NCBI RefSeq assembly: GCF_014268585.2
Contig: NZ_CP077092.1
Span: forward strand, 682,001-746,000
Length of the DNA stretch: 64,000 nucleotides
Reading direction: 5' to 3'
Source of the DNA: Pseudomonas iranensis
GTDB taxonomy: Bacteria > Pseudomonadota > Gammaproteobacteria > Pseudomonadales > Pseudomonadaceae
Shown one piece after another: positions 55,948-64,000 of this stretch. The number at the start of each line of letters is the position of its first letter. Position 1 is the stretch's first letter. The notes under the pieces are model-generated. The model was not told the origin of the DNA and searched no databases. It was given only the letters and a program-made list of their open reading frames with translations. Both the position numbers and the translations under genes were made by a program.

Positions 55948-57398
55948 TGCAATTGTCCGAGCTGGCCCGCTCCGGGCGCGCACCCACACTGCCATTGACC
56001 GTTACCCTGGCGGACGCCGCCGGTGCGGCGGATTTACAGTTGCTGAGCCTGCTGCGGGTGTTGCCCGGGCAGCGTTACGTTGGCGCAGGTGTCTGGCGCG
56101 GTCGGCCGGTGTTGGCCAAGTTGCTGGTCGGCAGCAAGGCCGCCCGGCATTTCCAGCGGGAGCTGGACGGTGTGCGCCTGCTCGCTGCGCAAAACCTGAC
56201 CACGCCGCTGCTGTTGGCCGATGGACTGAAGGACGGCGAGGGTGGCTGGCTGCTGTTCAAATTTCTTGAGGGTTCCGAGAGCCTCGGTGATGCCTGGGCC
56301 GAGGTCGAGTCTCTGCCGGCGCTGGCCGATGAGCAGACCGCCGTTCTGGCCGAAGCGCTGGATGCGATCGGTCGGATGCACGGCAAAGGACTCTGGCAGG
56401 AAGATCTGCACCTGGACAATCTGCTGCGCCACGGCGGTCAGTTGTACCTGATCGATGGCGCCGGCGTTCGTGCGGAAACGGCGGGGCAGCCCTTGTCCCG
56501 GCAGAAAGTGCTGGAAAATCTCGGCGTGTTTTTCGCCCAGTTGCCAAAATCACTCGAACCGTTCACCGAAGAACTGCTGGTGTATTACCTGCTGAGCAAC
56601 AGCGAGCATGCGTTGCCGCTGGAGGCGTTGCAAAAACAGATCGACAAGGTGCGCAACTGGCGACTCAGGGATTACCTGATCAAGGTTGGCCGCGACTGCA
56701 CGTTGTTCGCCGTGCAGCGCGGCGCATTTGCCCTGCGCGCCGTTCGCCGTGAAGAAGCAGCGGCCATGCTGCCGGTGCTTGAGCAGGCTGACGCCTTGCT
56801 TGATCAGGGGCACCTGTACAAGACCGGCGGCGCGGCCAGCGTCGGCAAAGTCGAGATAGCCGGGCGGGCTCTGGTTATCAAGCGCTACAACATCAAGAAT
56901 TTCGCCCATTGGCTCAAACGCTTCTGGCGCCCGAGTCGGGCCTGGCATTCCTGGCGTGAGGGCAATCGCCTGGCGTTCCTTGGCATCGCCACGCCGAAAC
57001 CGCTGGCGGTACTGGAGAAGCGCTTCTTGTGGCTGCGCCGCAGTGCCTATCTGGTCACCGAATACCTGCCCGGGCCGGACATTATCGAGCGCTTTGCGCC
57101 GTACGTGGAAAATGGCCAGGCGCCGGAAGCCGAGTTGCTGGCGCTTGATCAACTGTTTGCCCGATTGATTGCCGAGCGCATCAGTCATGGCGACTTCAAG
57201 GGTCACAATCTGTTCTGGCAGACGGATCGCTGGGCGCTGATCGATCTCGACTCGATGTGTCAGCACGCCTCGGTTGGCAGTTTTGCCTCGGCTTACGCCC
57301 GCGATCGCGCGCGCTTCATGCGCAACTGGCCTGAACGCAGCGCGTTGTATCGAGTCATTGATCAGCGGTTGCCGAAGGAAGTCTCCAGCGCAGGGTGA
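55947..57398 (+). CDS. Tandem kinase-fold protein of the LPS core operon (PA5006-like)
   Basis: A 483-residue protein built of two kinase-like halves. The first half has WQEDLHLDNLLRHGGQLYLIDGAG (catalytic Asp153, Asn158). The second has KVEIAGRALVIKRYNIKNFA (N-lobe Lys) and ISHGDFKGHNLFW with LIDLDSM. Both loops keep Asp and Asn, so both could be active. It matches the conserved gene after wapQ in pseudomonads, whose substrate is not established; phosphorylation of a core sugar is likely. It ends the overlapping run; a degenerate single REP follows near 57409-57428. Confidence 0.88.
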   Translation: MQLSELARSGRAPTLPLTVTLADAAGAADLQLLSLLRVLPGQRYVGAGVWRGRPVLAKLLVGSKAARHFQRELDGVRLLAAQNLTTPLLLADGLKDGEGGWLLFKFLEGSESLGDAWAEVESLPALADEQTAVLAEALDAIGRMHGKGLWQEDLHLDNLLRHGGQLYLIDGAGVRAETAGQPLSRQKVLENLGVFFAQLPKSLEPFTEELLVYYLLSNSEHALPLEALQKQIDKVRNWRLRDYLIKVGRDCTLFAVQRGAFALRAVRREEAAAMLPVLEQADALLDQGHLYKTGGAASVGKVEIAGRALVIKRYNIKNFAHWLKRFWRPSRAWHSWREGNRLAFLGIATPKPLAVLEKRFLWLRRSAYLVTEYLPGPDIIERFAPYVENGQAPEAELLALDQLFARLIAERISHGDFKGHNLFWQTDRWALIDLDSMCQHASVGSFASAYARDRARFMRNWPERSALYRVIDQRLPKEVSSAG

Positions 57399-57578
57399 GT
57401 TCTTCTCACGAGCAGGCTCGTTCTTGCAATGGGCCTGGTCCACTGCGAAACGGAGTCTGTGGGCAGTAGCGGACAAAATACAGCGATCTGTCCTACAACT
57501 TCTCCAGAAGCCATGAACTGTGCCCTGCTCGGGCTCGATGCTAATTTGCCTGACGATCTCGGAGGGCGAATCTTGAGC

Positions 57579-57908
57579 ATGAAAAAAATTCTGATGCTGG
57601 GCGTAATTTCTGTGGTGCTCTCAGGCTGTGGCAGTGTCTCGACCGTTTTACAGGGCGACGCCGATGCTGCCCGTGACCTGCGCAAAAAGAAGACCTACTG
57701 CCAATCGATTCCGCGCATCTACAGTGGTCTGGCCTTCGATTTTTGCACTCTGAATGCGCCGCCTGATCCTACGGGCATGCTGGCGCCCTTTGTGTTACTC
57801 GATCTTCCGCTGTCCGCCGTGTTCGATACCGTTTCCTTGCCCTATACGATTTACCGGCAAATCGAGGATGGCAATCTCAGTATCTATTGGCGTCCCAATC
57901 GCGGGTGA
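57579..57908 (+). CDS. YceK/YidQ-family lipoprotein
   Basis: A 109-residue lipoprotein. The signal sequence MKKILMLGVISVVLSGC has lipobox LSGC with Cys17 acylated, and the following Gly-Ser should send it to the outer membrane. The mature part (TYCQSIPRIYSGLAFDFCTL, later LLDLPLSAVFDTVSLPYTIY) is the YceK/DUF1375 pattern. Its function is unknown. ATG 57579 is used; TTG 57573 is nearer the ideal distance from GGAGG at 57561. It is separated from the LPS operon by 180 bp and seems part of a small insertion, with lower GC than its neighbours. Confidence 0.85.
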   Translation: MKKILMLGVISVVLSGCGSVSTVLQGDADAARDLRKKKTYCQSIPRIYSGLAFDFCTLNAPPDPTGMLAPFVLLDLPLSAVFDTVSLPYTIYRQIEDGNLSIYWRPNRG

Positions 57909-57912
57909 CTTT

Positions 57913-58766
57913 GTGCAGTTTTGTCTTTTTGAAAACCGGGGCGAGGTGCGCGAGGTTCTTGAAGGCGTAGAGCCTCAACACACCGACGCGAGATACAGTG
58001 ACTTCGTCATTTATGTTGATGAAAGCGGTGATCACGGAATGCAGCGGTTGGACCCTTACTATCCGATTTTCGTACTTGCTTTCTGTGTCTTCATAAGCGC
58101 CACTATTGCGAAAAGGTCATCCCAGCCGTTCAGAAGTTCAAGTTCAATCACATGGGACATGATCTGATCGGGCTGCATGAGCTTGAGATTAGAAAAGAAA
58201 AAGGCGCTTTCTCTAGTATGTTTACCTCAAAGGCGCATAAGCATGCGTTTCTTGCCGAATTGACCGGCATCATTGAGGCCAGCAATTTTGTCTTGATCAG
58301 CTGTGTCATCGACAAAGCTCCACTTCGCGAAAAGCAGGGTTCTCTGGAGAATCCGTATCACCTGGCGCTCGGCTTCTGTCTGGAAACTCTCTACGATTTT
58401 TTACTTGAGAAGGGCCAGGACCATGCATCGACGCACGTGATTTTTGAGCGTCGAGGAAAGCGGGAAGATAACGAGCTGGAGTTAGAGTTTCGCAGAATGT
58501 GCGGTGGTGCGAACCGGTTGGGGGTGCAACTGCCGTTCGACATCGTCTTTGCCACAAAACAAGTCAATTCCACCGGCTTACAGCTGGCTGACCTCGTTGC
58601 GAGACCCATTGGTATGAGTGTCTTGAGAGCGGGTCAGGAAAACCGCGCGTTCGAAGTGCTCAAGCGCAAGTTTTATTGCAGCGGTGGGCGCACAAACGCT
58701 GGAGAAGGCTTCGAGAATTGGGGCTTGAAGATTTTCCCGCCTCCAGAAAGCGAAAAGCCCCGGTGA
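57913..58766 (+). pseudogene. DUF3800-domain gene disrupted by a frameshift
   Basis: The N-terminal part is in one frame (YSDFVIYVDESGDHGMQRLD to VLAFCVF) and the rest in another (KRHYCEKVIPAVQKFKFNHM onward, ending PPPESEKPR). The switch lies at 58092-58095, where restoring one C (TTC CAT AAG) reunites a full DUF3800 protein of about 270 residues. The conserved YVDESGDHG metal-binding motif and the late NSTGLQLADLVARPIG motif are both present, so the family call is firm. DUF3800 proteins have an RNase H-like fold and occur in mobile or defence contexts. A sequencing error could also explain the shift. The true start is uncertain. Confidence 0.8.
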
Positions 58767-58893
58767 TCTCACCGAGGCATTAGCGCCGACCGGGATCCCC
58801 CAGTCCATTTGCGTTGGAGTCTATTGCGACGTCCAAAGCGTGTCAACGTGGCGACTGCCTGTTCCTGCTAGAGGCTTGCGGGCGCTTTTACGC

Positions 58894-58899
58894 TATAAT
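58894..58899 (+). promoter_or_regulatory. Consensus -10 box upstream of the carbamoyltransferase gene
   Basis: A perfect TATAAT lies 92 bp before the GTG start of wapO in GC-rich DNA. A TTGCGG at 58876-58881 is only 12 bases away, too close for a normal -35, so the -35 is not settled. A separate promoter here would let wapO-wapH-mig-14-dnpA be expressed independently of the inserted genes. Confidence 0.45.
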
Positions 58900-58991
58900 C
58901 CCGCCCTTTAGCTGCCACTCGCCCTGTGCGAGGGCACATCAATTTTCAAGGCGCATCGCGCCTGCATGCAGACTAAAGAGGCTAGACCCCT

Positions 58992-60749
58992 GTGGCATTG
59001 ACGATTCTTGGCCTGTCCGGCGCCCTTAGCCATGATCCTTCCGCAGCCTTGTACATCGACGGCAAGCTGGTCGCGGCGGCTGAGGAAGAGCGCTTCGTAC
59101 GCGATAAACATGCAAAGAACCGCATGCCCTACGAATCGGCGAAATTCTGCCTCGAGCAAGCCGGTATCAAACCTTCCGACGTTGACGTGGTGGCGATTCC
59201 ATTCGCCCCGATCAGCCTGTTCGGCAAGGCCCGCTGGCATTACGCCAAGCGCTACTGGTACGCGCCGGATCGTGCTCTCGATGCGATCCTGATGGGCAAC
59301 CGTCGCTACAAGCGCTATCGCAACAAGATTGTCTGGTGCCTCGAGCAACTGGGCTTCGATCCGAAGAAAATCAAGATCGAGCCGGTCGAACATCACCTGG
59401 CTCACGCCTCCAGTGCTTATCACTGCTCGGGTTTCAAAGAGAAAACCGCAATCCTCGGCATCGACGGTAAAGGTGAATACGCCACGACCTTTTTCGGTTA
59501 TGGCGAAAACGGCAAGATCCACAAGATCAAGGAATTCTTCGACCCGGATTCCCTCGGTGGTTTGTACGGTGCGATCACTGAATTCCTCGGTTTCGAGATG
59601 CTCGACGGCGAGTTCAAGGTCATGGGCATGGCGCCGTACGGCGACGCCAGCAAATATGATTTCTCGCGTCTGGCCTCGTTCGAGAACGGCGAGCTGGTGA
59701 TCAACACCGACTACGCCAACGTCATCGGCCTGCGTCGTTATAAAGAAAAGGGCAAAGGCTTCTACTTCTCGCCGAAGCTGATCGAGTGGCTGGGTCCGAA
59801 GCGCGAAGGCGACATCGCCGACGAGCCTTACATCCACTACGCCGCGAGCATGCAAGCGCTGTTCGAGAAGCTGGCGTTGCAGATGATCGACTACTACCTG
59901 GGCGACGTGCTCAAGGAAACCGGCAAACTGGCTTTCGCCGGTGGCTGTGCCTTGAACGTCAAGCTGAACCAGAAAATCATCGCGCGCGACGACATCAAAG
60001 AGCTGTTCGTACAGCCTGCGTCCGGCGATGCCGGCACCGCGGTCGGCGCTGCTGCTTACGTGTCGCACGCCCGTGGCGTACCGGTCGAGAAGATGGAACA
60101 CGTCTACCTCGGCCCGTCGTACAGCAACGAGGACGTGATTGCCGCCTGCGCCCGTCACGAGAACAAGCCGACCTGGCGCAAGCTCGACAACATGCCCGAG
60201 CAGATCGCCAAAATCATGGTCGATGGCAACCCGGTAGCCTGGTTCCAGGGCCGCATGGAATTCGGCCCGCGGGCGCTGGGTGGCCGTTCGATCATCGGCT
60301 GCCCGAGCGTGGCCGGTGTCGCCGACCGCATCAACCACCAGATCAAGTTCCGCGAGCGCTGGAGGCCTTTCTGCCCGTCGATGCTCGACACCGTCGCGCC
60401 GCAGATGATCAAGATCGATCACCCGGCACCATTCATGACTTTCACCTTCGAAGTCGCCGAAGAATGGAAAACCCGCGTGCCGGAAGTTGTCCATGAAGAC
60501 GGTACTTCCCGGGCTCAAGTGCTCAAGCGCGAATACAATCCGCGCTACTACGACATGATGAAGGCGCTGGAAAACCTCACCGGCAATGGCGTCTCGCTTA
60601 ACACTTCGCTCAACCGTCGTGGCGAGCCGATGATCTGCTCGCCGACCGACGCGCTGAACATGTTTTTCGGCTCTGACCTGCAATATCTGATCATGGAAGA
60701 CATTCTGGTGGTCAAAGAGGGCGCGAACGCTTATGACTCGCTCGGCTGA
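58992..60749 (+). CDS. wapO: LPS core O-carbamoyltransferase (WapO-like, NodU/CmcH family)
   Basis: A 585-residue NodU-type carbamoyltransferase. The N-terminal Kae1/ASKHA-like domain has LSGALSHDPSAALYIDGKLV, HHLAHASSAYHCSGF (metal-binding histidines) and GIDGKGEYATTF. The C-terminal YrdC-like domain has EFGPRALGGRSIIGCPS and ERWRPFCPSML. It transfers a carbamoyl group from carbamoyl phosphate via an adenylate, in this neighbourhood to heptose II of the LPS core. The start is GTG 58992, after GAGG about 10 bases upstream. Its end overlaps the next gene by 17 bp. Confidence 0.92.
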   Translation: MALTILGLSGALSHDPSAALYIDGKLVAAAEEERFVRDKHAKNRMPYESAKFCLEQAGIKPSDVDVVAIPFAPISLFGKARWHYAKRYWYAPDRALDAILMGNRRYKRYRNKIVWCLEQLGFDPKKIKIEPVEHHLAHASSAYHCSGFKEKTAILGIDGKGEYATTFFGYGENGKIHKIKEFFDPDSLGGLYGAITEFLGFEMLDGEFKVMGMAPYGDASKYDFSRLASFENGELVINTDYANVIGLRRYKEKGKGFYFSPKLIEWLGPKREGDIADEPYIHYAASMQALFEKLALQMIDYYLGDVLKETGKLAFAGGCALNVKLNQKIIARDDIKELFVQPASGDAGTAVGAAAYVSHARGVPVEKMEHVYLGPSYSNEDVIAACARHENKPTWRKLDNMPEQIAKIMVDGNPVAWFQGRMEFGPRALGGRSIIGCPSVAGVADRINHQIKFRERWRPFCPSMLDTVAPQMIKIDHPAPFMTFTFEVAEEWKTRVPEVVHEDGTSRAQVLKREYNPRYYDMMKALENLTGNGVSLNTSLNRRGEPMICSPTDALNMFFGSDLQYLIMEDILVVKEGANAYDSLG

Positions 60750-61863
60750 ACGCCATGTGCTGCAGTTCTGTCACGGCTATGACGGGCCGTTCCTGGACTG
60801 CGCGCGGCAGTACGCCAGCCTGTTCGCCGGCACCGGCTATCGGGTGACCACGGTGTTTCTCACCGGGGCCGCCGATAGCGAGGTGGCCGCAGCGTGCGCT
60901 TCCGATGAAGTGTTGTTCATGGAGTACAGCTCCAAAGCCATTCGTGGCCTGAAACTGGGGGCTATCGGCGATCTGCGCAAGATCGTCGCCTCACGCAATT
61001 TCAGTCTTTGCATCGCCCATCGCTTCAAGCCGATCTATATCGCCTTGCTTGGCACCTCGCTGCCGGTGATTGGTGTGCACCACGCATTCGGCGATTACCA
61101 GCGTGGCACGCGCAAGCTCTTCGCACATATTTTCCGCAAGCGCCTGAGCCTGCTCGGGGTATCGGATGCGGTGCGCGACGACATGCGGCGCTGCCTGCCG
61201 AAGTGGCCGTCAAGCCGAATCCAGACGTTGTACAACCGCATCGATGTGCCGGCGCTGCAAGCCAGTCAAGTAGCGGCCGAGCAAGCGCGTCAGATCCTCG
61301 GGCTGTCGCCGGATGCCTGGATCGTCGGCAACGTCGGCCGCCTGCACCCGGACAAGGATCAGGCCACGTTGCTGCGCGGGTTTGCCCAGGCGCTGCCGGG
61401 CCTGCCGGACAACAGTCAGCTGGCCATTCTCGGCAGCGGTCGTCTGGAGCAGGATCTCAAGGCGCTGGCGCGCGAGCTGGGGATTGCCGATCGAGTGCTG
61501 TTTCTCGGTCAGGTGCCTGATGCGCGCAACTACTTTCGCGCCTTCGATGTATTTGCCCTGAGCTCCGATCACGAGCCGTTCGGCATGGTGCTGCTGGAGG
61601 CCATGGCCGCCGGCTTACCGTTGCTGGCCACCGCGTGCGGCGGGGCGAAGGAAGTGGTGGAGGGTGTGGGCATTCTGTTTCCACTCGGCGATGCCGAACA
61701 TCTGGCTCAAGGGCTGCAACACCTGGCCGCGATGGATGAGCCGCAGCGTCGTCAATGTGCACAGATGATGCTCGAGCGACTGCATGAGCATTTCTCCGAC
61801 CGTGCAGTGCGCGAGACCTTCTGGCGCCTGCCGCCAGTTACCGATCTGGCAACGAGGGGCTGA
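60733..61863 (+). CDS. wapH: GT4 glycosyltransferase of the LPS core (WapH-like)
   Basis: A 376-residue GT4-type glycosyltransferase. GNVGRLHPDKDQATLLRGFA starts the donor-binding half, and DHEPFGMVLLEAMAAGLPLL contains the E(x7)E motif. It likely adds an outer-core hexose. Its place between the carbamoyltransferase and mig-14 is that of PA5004/WapH. The start lies 17 bp inside wapO, and its stop overlaps the mig-14 start by one base (TGATG). Confidence 0.9.
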   Translation: MTRSAERHVLQFCHGYDGPFLDCARQYASLFAGTGYRVTTVFLTGAADSEVAAACASDEVLFMEYSSKAIRGLKLGAIGDLRKIVASRNFSLCIAHRFKPIYIALLGTSLPVIGVHHAFGDYQRGTRKLFAHIFRKRLSLLGVSDAVRDDMRRCLPKWPSSRIQTLYNRIDVPALQASQVAAEQARQILGLSPDAWIVGNVGRLHPDKDQATLLRGFAQALPGLPDNSQLAILGSGRLEQDLKALARELGIADRVLFLGQVPDARNYFRAFDVFALSSDHEPFGMVLLEAMAAGLPLLATACGGAKEVVEGVGILFPLGDAEHLAQGLQHLAAMDEPQRRQCAQMMLERLHEHFSDRAVRETFWRLPPVTDLATRG

Positions 61864-62759
61864 TGCTCAACCGATTTCAAGGCTGGCGCGAACGTGGCTG
61901 GTCGCCCGTTGACGCCTCGACCTATGCCACTGCCTGGCAGCGTTATGGCGGCAGTGTCGCAACGCATCCGCTGGTCATCGAGCGCTTGGCGGACCTGGCC
62001 GGGATCCCGGTGCGTTATCTGGCCTGGCAGCCGCAGGGCGACATCAAAGCCGCCATCGCTACCTGGGGTCGCGATCTGGCGCTGTCCAAGGACGTGCTCA
62101 AACGCAACGGCAAGAAAGGCCTGTTCGACCTCGGCAATGCCGAGCTGATTCTGCCTGCCGCCGTAGATGCTCAGGCACCGCTGCGTCATCGGGCGCGATA
62201 TCTGTCGGCACTCAACGAAGGCCGTTTCAGTGGCCTGAAGTTGCAGACTGAACAGCTGGCCATGGCCCGCACCCCGGAAGAATTGTCGAAAAAGTTCCGC
62301 TACAACCAGCGTCGCGAATTGCGCCTGCTGGAAGAAGCGGGCGGTGTGGTGCGAGCGGTCAGCGAGTTTTCCAGCGTTGAACTGGCAGCGATGTACTGCG
62401 ATCTGTTCCAGCGCCGTTGGGGTTTTCCGGCCACCGGTGCGGCGCGCATGGCCGAGGTCATCGAGTTGCTGCGCGAGCTGTTGATCGGCTCGGTCATTTT
62501 CCTCAACGATGCGCCGATTGCGATTCAACTGGTCTACCGCGTCGAGGCGCCGGAATGGATCAGTGTCGAATATGTGAATGGCGGCGTTGATCCCGAGACC
62601 CGCGAGTTCAGCCCCGGCAGCGTGCTGAGCTTTCTCAATACGCAAAGCGCCTGGGAACATGCACGGGCACTCGGCAAGCCGTTGCGGTTTTCGTTCGGTC
62701 GCGCTGACCGTGAATACAAGGATCGCTGGTGCAACCCTGTGCCGGTCTTCACCGTATGA
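61863..62759 (+). CDS. mig-14: Mig-14 family GNAT-like protein
   Basis: A 298-residue Mig-14 protein. The family is linked to resistance against antimicrobial peptides in Salmonella and Pseudomonas, and has a tandem GNAT/FemX-like acyltransferase fold on the inner membrane. Visible landmarks are KKFRYNQRRELRLLEEAGG and LFQRRWGFPATG, with FSFGRADREYKDRWCNPVPV near the C-terminus. The biochemical activity is not established. It is coupled to wapH (one-base overlap) and to the deacetylase gene (ATGA), so all three are made together. Confidence 0.92.
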   Translation: MLNRFQGWRERGWSPVDASTYATAWQRYGGSVATHPLVIERLADLAGIPVRYLAWQPQGDIKAAIATWGRDLALSKDVLKRNGKKGLFDLGNAELILPAAVDAQAPLRHRARYLSALNEGRFSGLKLQTEQLAMARTPEELSKKFRYNQRRELRLLEEAGGVVRAVSEFSSVELAAMYCDLFQRRWGFPATGAARMAEVIELLRELLIGSVIFLNDAPIAIQLVYRVEAPEWISVEYVNGGVDPETREFSPGSVLSFLNTQSAWEHARALGKPLRFSFGRADREYKDRWCNPVPVFTV

Positions 62760-64000
62760 GTCAGACCATGAGCCGCAAACAGCAATTGCTCAAGCGCCAT
62801 CGACGCAATAAACGCGTGACTGTGCTGGTCGCTTTGATCGCCATCATCGCGCTGAGCGTGCTGGTCGCCTGGTGGCTGGCGCCGGTGTTGCTGATCGGCG
62901 GCTGGATCGCCCATGAAGCGTGGTTTGCCGATCATCTGTTCTACGCCCCGAGCGACGATTACCAATACAGCTTCCCGCCGTACACGCCGCAGCCGAAGGT
63001 GCATCTGAACGGCGAGCAGCTGCGTCTGGACGAAGGGGTGATGCTGGGCGATGACGCCATGCTGATCCTGGCTGTGCGGGTCAAAAGTACCTGGCTGGGA
63101 CGTTTTCTTGATCCTCGCGTCGAGTTGTCGGGCGGCGGCAATCCTGACGTGCAGACTTTTGAACGCGGTGTCGGCGGCCTGCGCTATCTGAACCTCAGCG
63201 GTCAGGCGCAAGCATTGTCCGAAGGAGTATTGCGTCTGCGCGGCCGTTTCTGTCGAGTGTCGGGCGAGCCGGTGCTGTGGGCGCTGGGACACGCCGATTA
63301 CCGTCGTCAGCGGGTCATGGTCATTGCCCCTCACGCGGATGATGCGGAGCTGGCGGCGTTCGGCTTGTACAGTCAGGCCGATGAAGCCTGGATCGTTACC
63401 CTGACTGCTGGTGAAATCGAGGCCGAACACTATCAGCAGATGGGCATGAGCAAGGTCGACGCCGCGCGGCTGAAGGGACGTTTGCGCGCCTGGGACAGCC
63501 TCACTGTGCCGCAATGGGCCGGAGTCGCCCAGCAGCGCTGCGTGCAGTTGGGCTATTTCTGCCTGCAACTGGCCGCGATGCGTGACAGGCCGGATCTACC
63601 GGTGGGCTCGCGCGAAGCGGACTTGAGCGATACCCGCCTGTTCCGTCAATTCAATCCATTTGTGCTCCCGGGGGATGCCGATGGCGCGCCGACCTGGAAC
63701 AATCTGCTGGCCGATCTGCGCGAAACGATGCTGCGCGCTCGTCCGGACGTCATCGTGCTGCCGCATCCGGCGCTCGACCCGCATCCTGACCACATCTGCG
63801 CGCAGCAGGCTGTGCTTGAAGTGTTGAAAAGTCTGGACTGGCAGCCGACGCTGCTCGGTTATGCCAACCACCTGCACGATAACGACCGGTGGCCGATGGG
63901 TAATAGTGGTGAAGGCGTGGCTCTGCCGCCAGCCTTTGATGCTGGCGTGCCGGTGCAGCCTGTATGCCTGGCGTTGTCCGCAGAGCAGCAGCGTGACAAA
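62756..64000 (+). CDS. dnpA: PIG-L family deacetylase DnpA (C-terminus beyond window)
   Basis: The frame opens at ATG 62756 (ATGA overlap with mig-14; ATG 62768 is an alternative) and runs off the window after 415 codons. It starts MSQTMSRKQQLLKRHRRNKR and then a membrane helix (VTVLVALIAIIALSVLVAWW). MVIAPHADDAELAAFG is the PIG-L/LmbE zinc motif (HADD), and LPHPALDPHPDHI supplies the second histidine pair. It probably removes an acetyl group from a core-sugar GlcNAc/GalNAc. In P. aeruginosa the homologue DnpA affects LPS and fluoroquinolone tolerance. Confidence 0.9.
   Translation, partial: MSQTMSRKQQLLKRHRRNKRVTVLVALIAIIALSVLVAWWLAPVLLIGGWIAHEAWFADHLFYAPSDDYQYSFPPYTPQPKVHLNGEQLRLDEGVMLGDDAMLILAVRVKSTWLGRFLDPRVELSGGGNPDVQTFERGVGGLRYLNLSGQAQALSEGVLRLRGRFCRVSGEPVLWALGHADYRRQRVMVIAPHADDAELAAFGLYSQADEAWIVTLTAGEIEAEHYQQMGMSKVDAARLKGRLRAWDSLTVPQWAGVAQQRCVQLGYFCLQLAAMRDRPDLPVGSREADLSDTRLFRQFNPFVLPGDADGAPTWNNLLADLRETMLRARPDVIVLPHPALDPHPDHICAQQAVLEVLKSLDWQPTLLGYANHLHDNDRWPMGNSGEGVALPPAFDAGVPVQPVCLALSAEQQRDK

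Noticed and set aside
58757..58774. Hairpin CGGTGA-TC-TCACCG as a terminator of the DUF3800 gene
   Set aside because: Short stem with no following T-run on the plus strand; support too weak to list as a feature.

Overview
The window is about 60% GC chromosomal DNA of a fluorescent pseudomonad, most likely the Pseudomonas fluorescens group. The evidence is the gene order msrA - c-di-GMP phosphodiesterase - aceF - aceE - glnE - waaF - waaC - waaG - waaP - lipopolysaccharide kinases - carbamoyltransferase - mig-14 - dnpA, which is that of the genus, together with many REP-type repeats of the GAGCGAGCCTGCTCGCGA type. No rRNA, tRNA, CRISPR array, insertion sequence or prophage is visible.

Layout. 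(1) Positions 1-9015, minus strand: the promoter-proximal half of an aryl polyene (APE, xanthomonadin-like pigment) operon, with twelve tightly overlapping genes and the last one cut by the window edge. It encodes a cysteine-less ketosynthase-like partner, two acyltransferases, two acyl carrier proteins, an acyl-ligase/dehydratase fusion, a glycosyltransferase, an MIO-type ammonia-lyase, a thioesterase, a LolA-like carrier and an MMPL exporter. A 9+9 bp palindrome lies upstream. (2) 9372-25000: housekeeping and accessory genes: a ParA-like ATPase, trxC, a MazE/ChpB-type toxin-antitoxin pair, selO, mscK, a cation/proton antiporter with a TTG start, two chemoreceptors flanking a small coiled-coil protein and ZapA, and an acyl-CoA dehydrogenase. 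(3) 25187-31083: divergent putA and putP, whose shared control region holds six GTTGCA motifs, the core of PutA operators. (4) 31434-35307: a small type VI secretion island with vgrG, a DUF4123 adaptor, a tiny coupled ORF in place of a recognisable effector, and a Tai4-like periplasmic immunity protein on the other strand. (5) 35716-46785: rlmJ, msrA, a dipA-like phosphodiesterase with a degenerate GGDEF site, a PhoD-like phosphatase, and aceE-aceF preceded by two boxes matching the HexR consensus. (6) 47170-64000: glnE and the lipopolysaccharide inner-core operon (waaF, waaC, waaG, four kinase-fold genes, wapO, wapH, mig-14, dnpA). A lipoprotein gene and a frameshifted DUF3800 gene are inserted between the kinase block and the carbamoyltransferase.

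How the parts work together. Most of the window concerns the cell envelope. The APE genes make and export an aryl polyene lipid to the outer membrane, and the waa/wap genes build and phosphorylate the lipid A-core region. MscK and the antiporter handle osmotic and ionic stress, and the T6SS genes act against neighbours. aceEF, putAP and glnE form the carbon/nitrogen part, and their control sites can be read in the intergenic DNA. Repeats of at least four families sit in nearly every intergenic space that does not separate operon partners.
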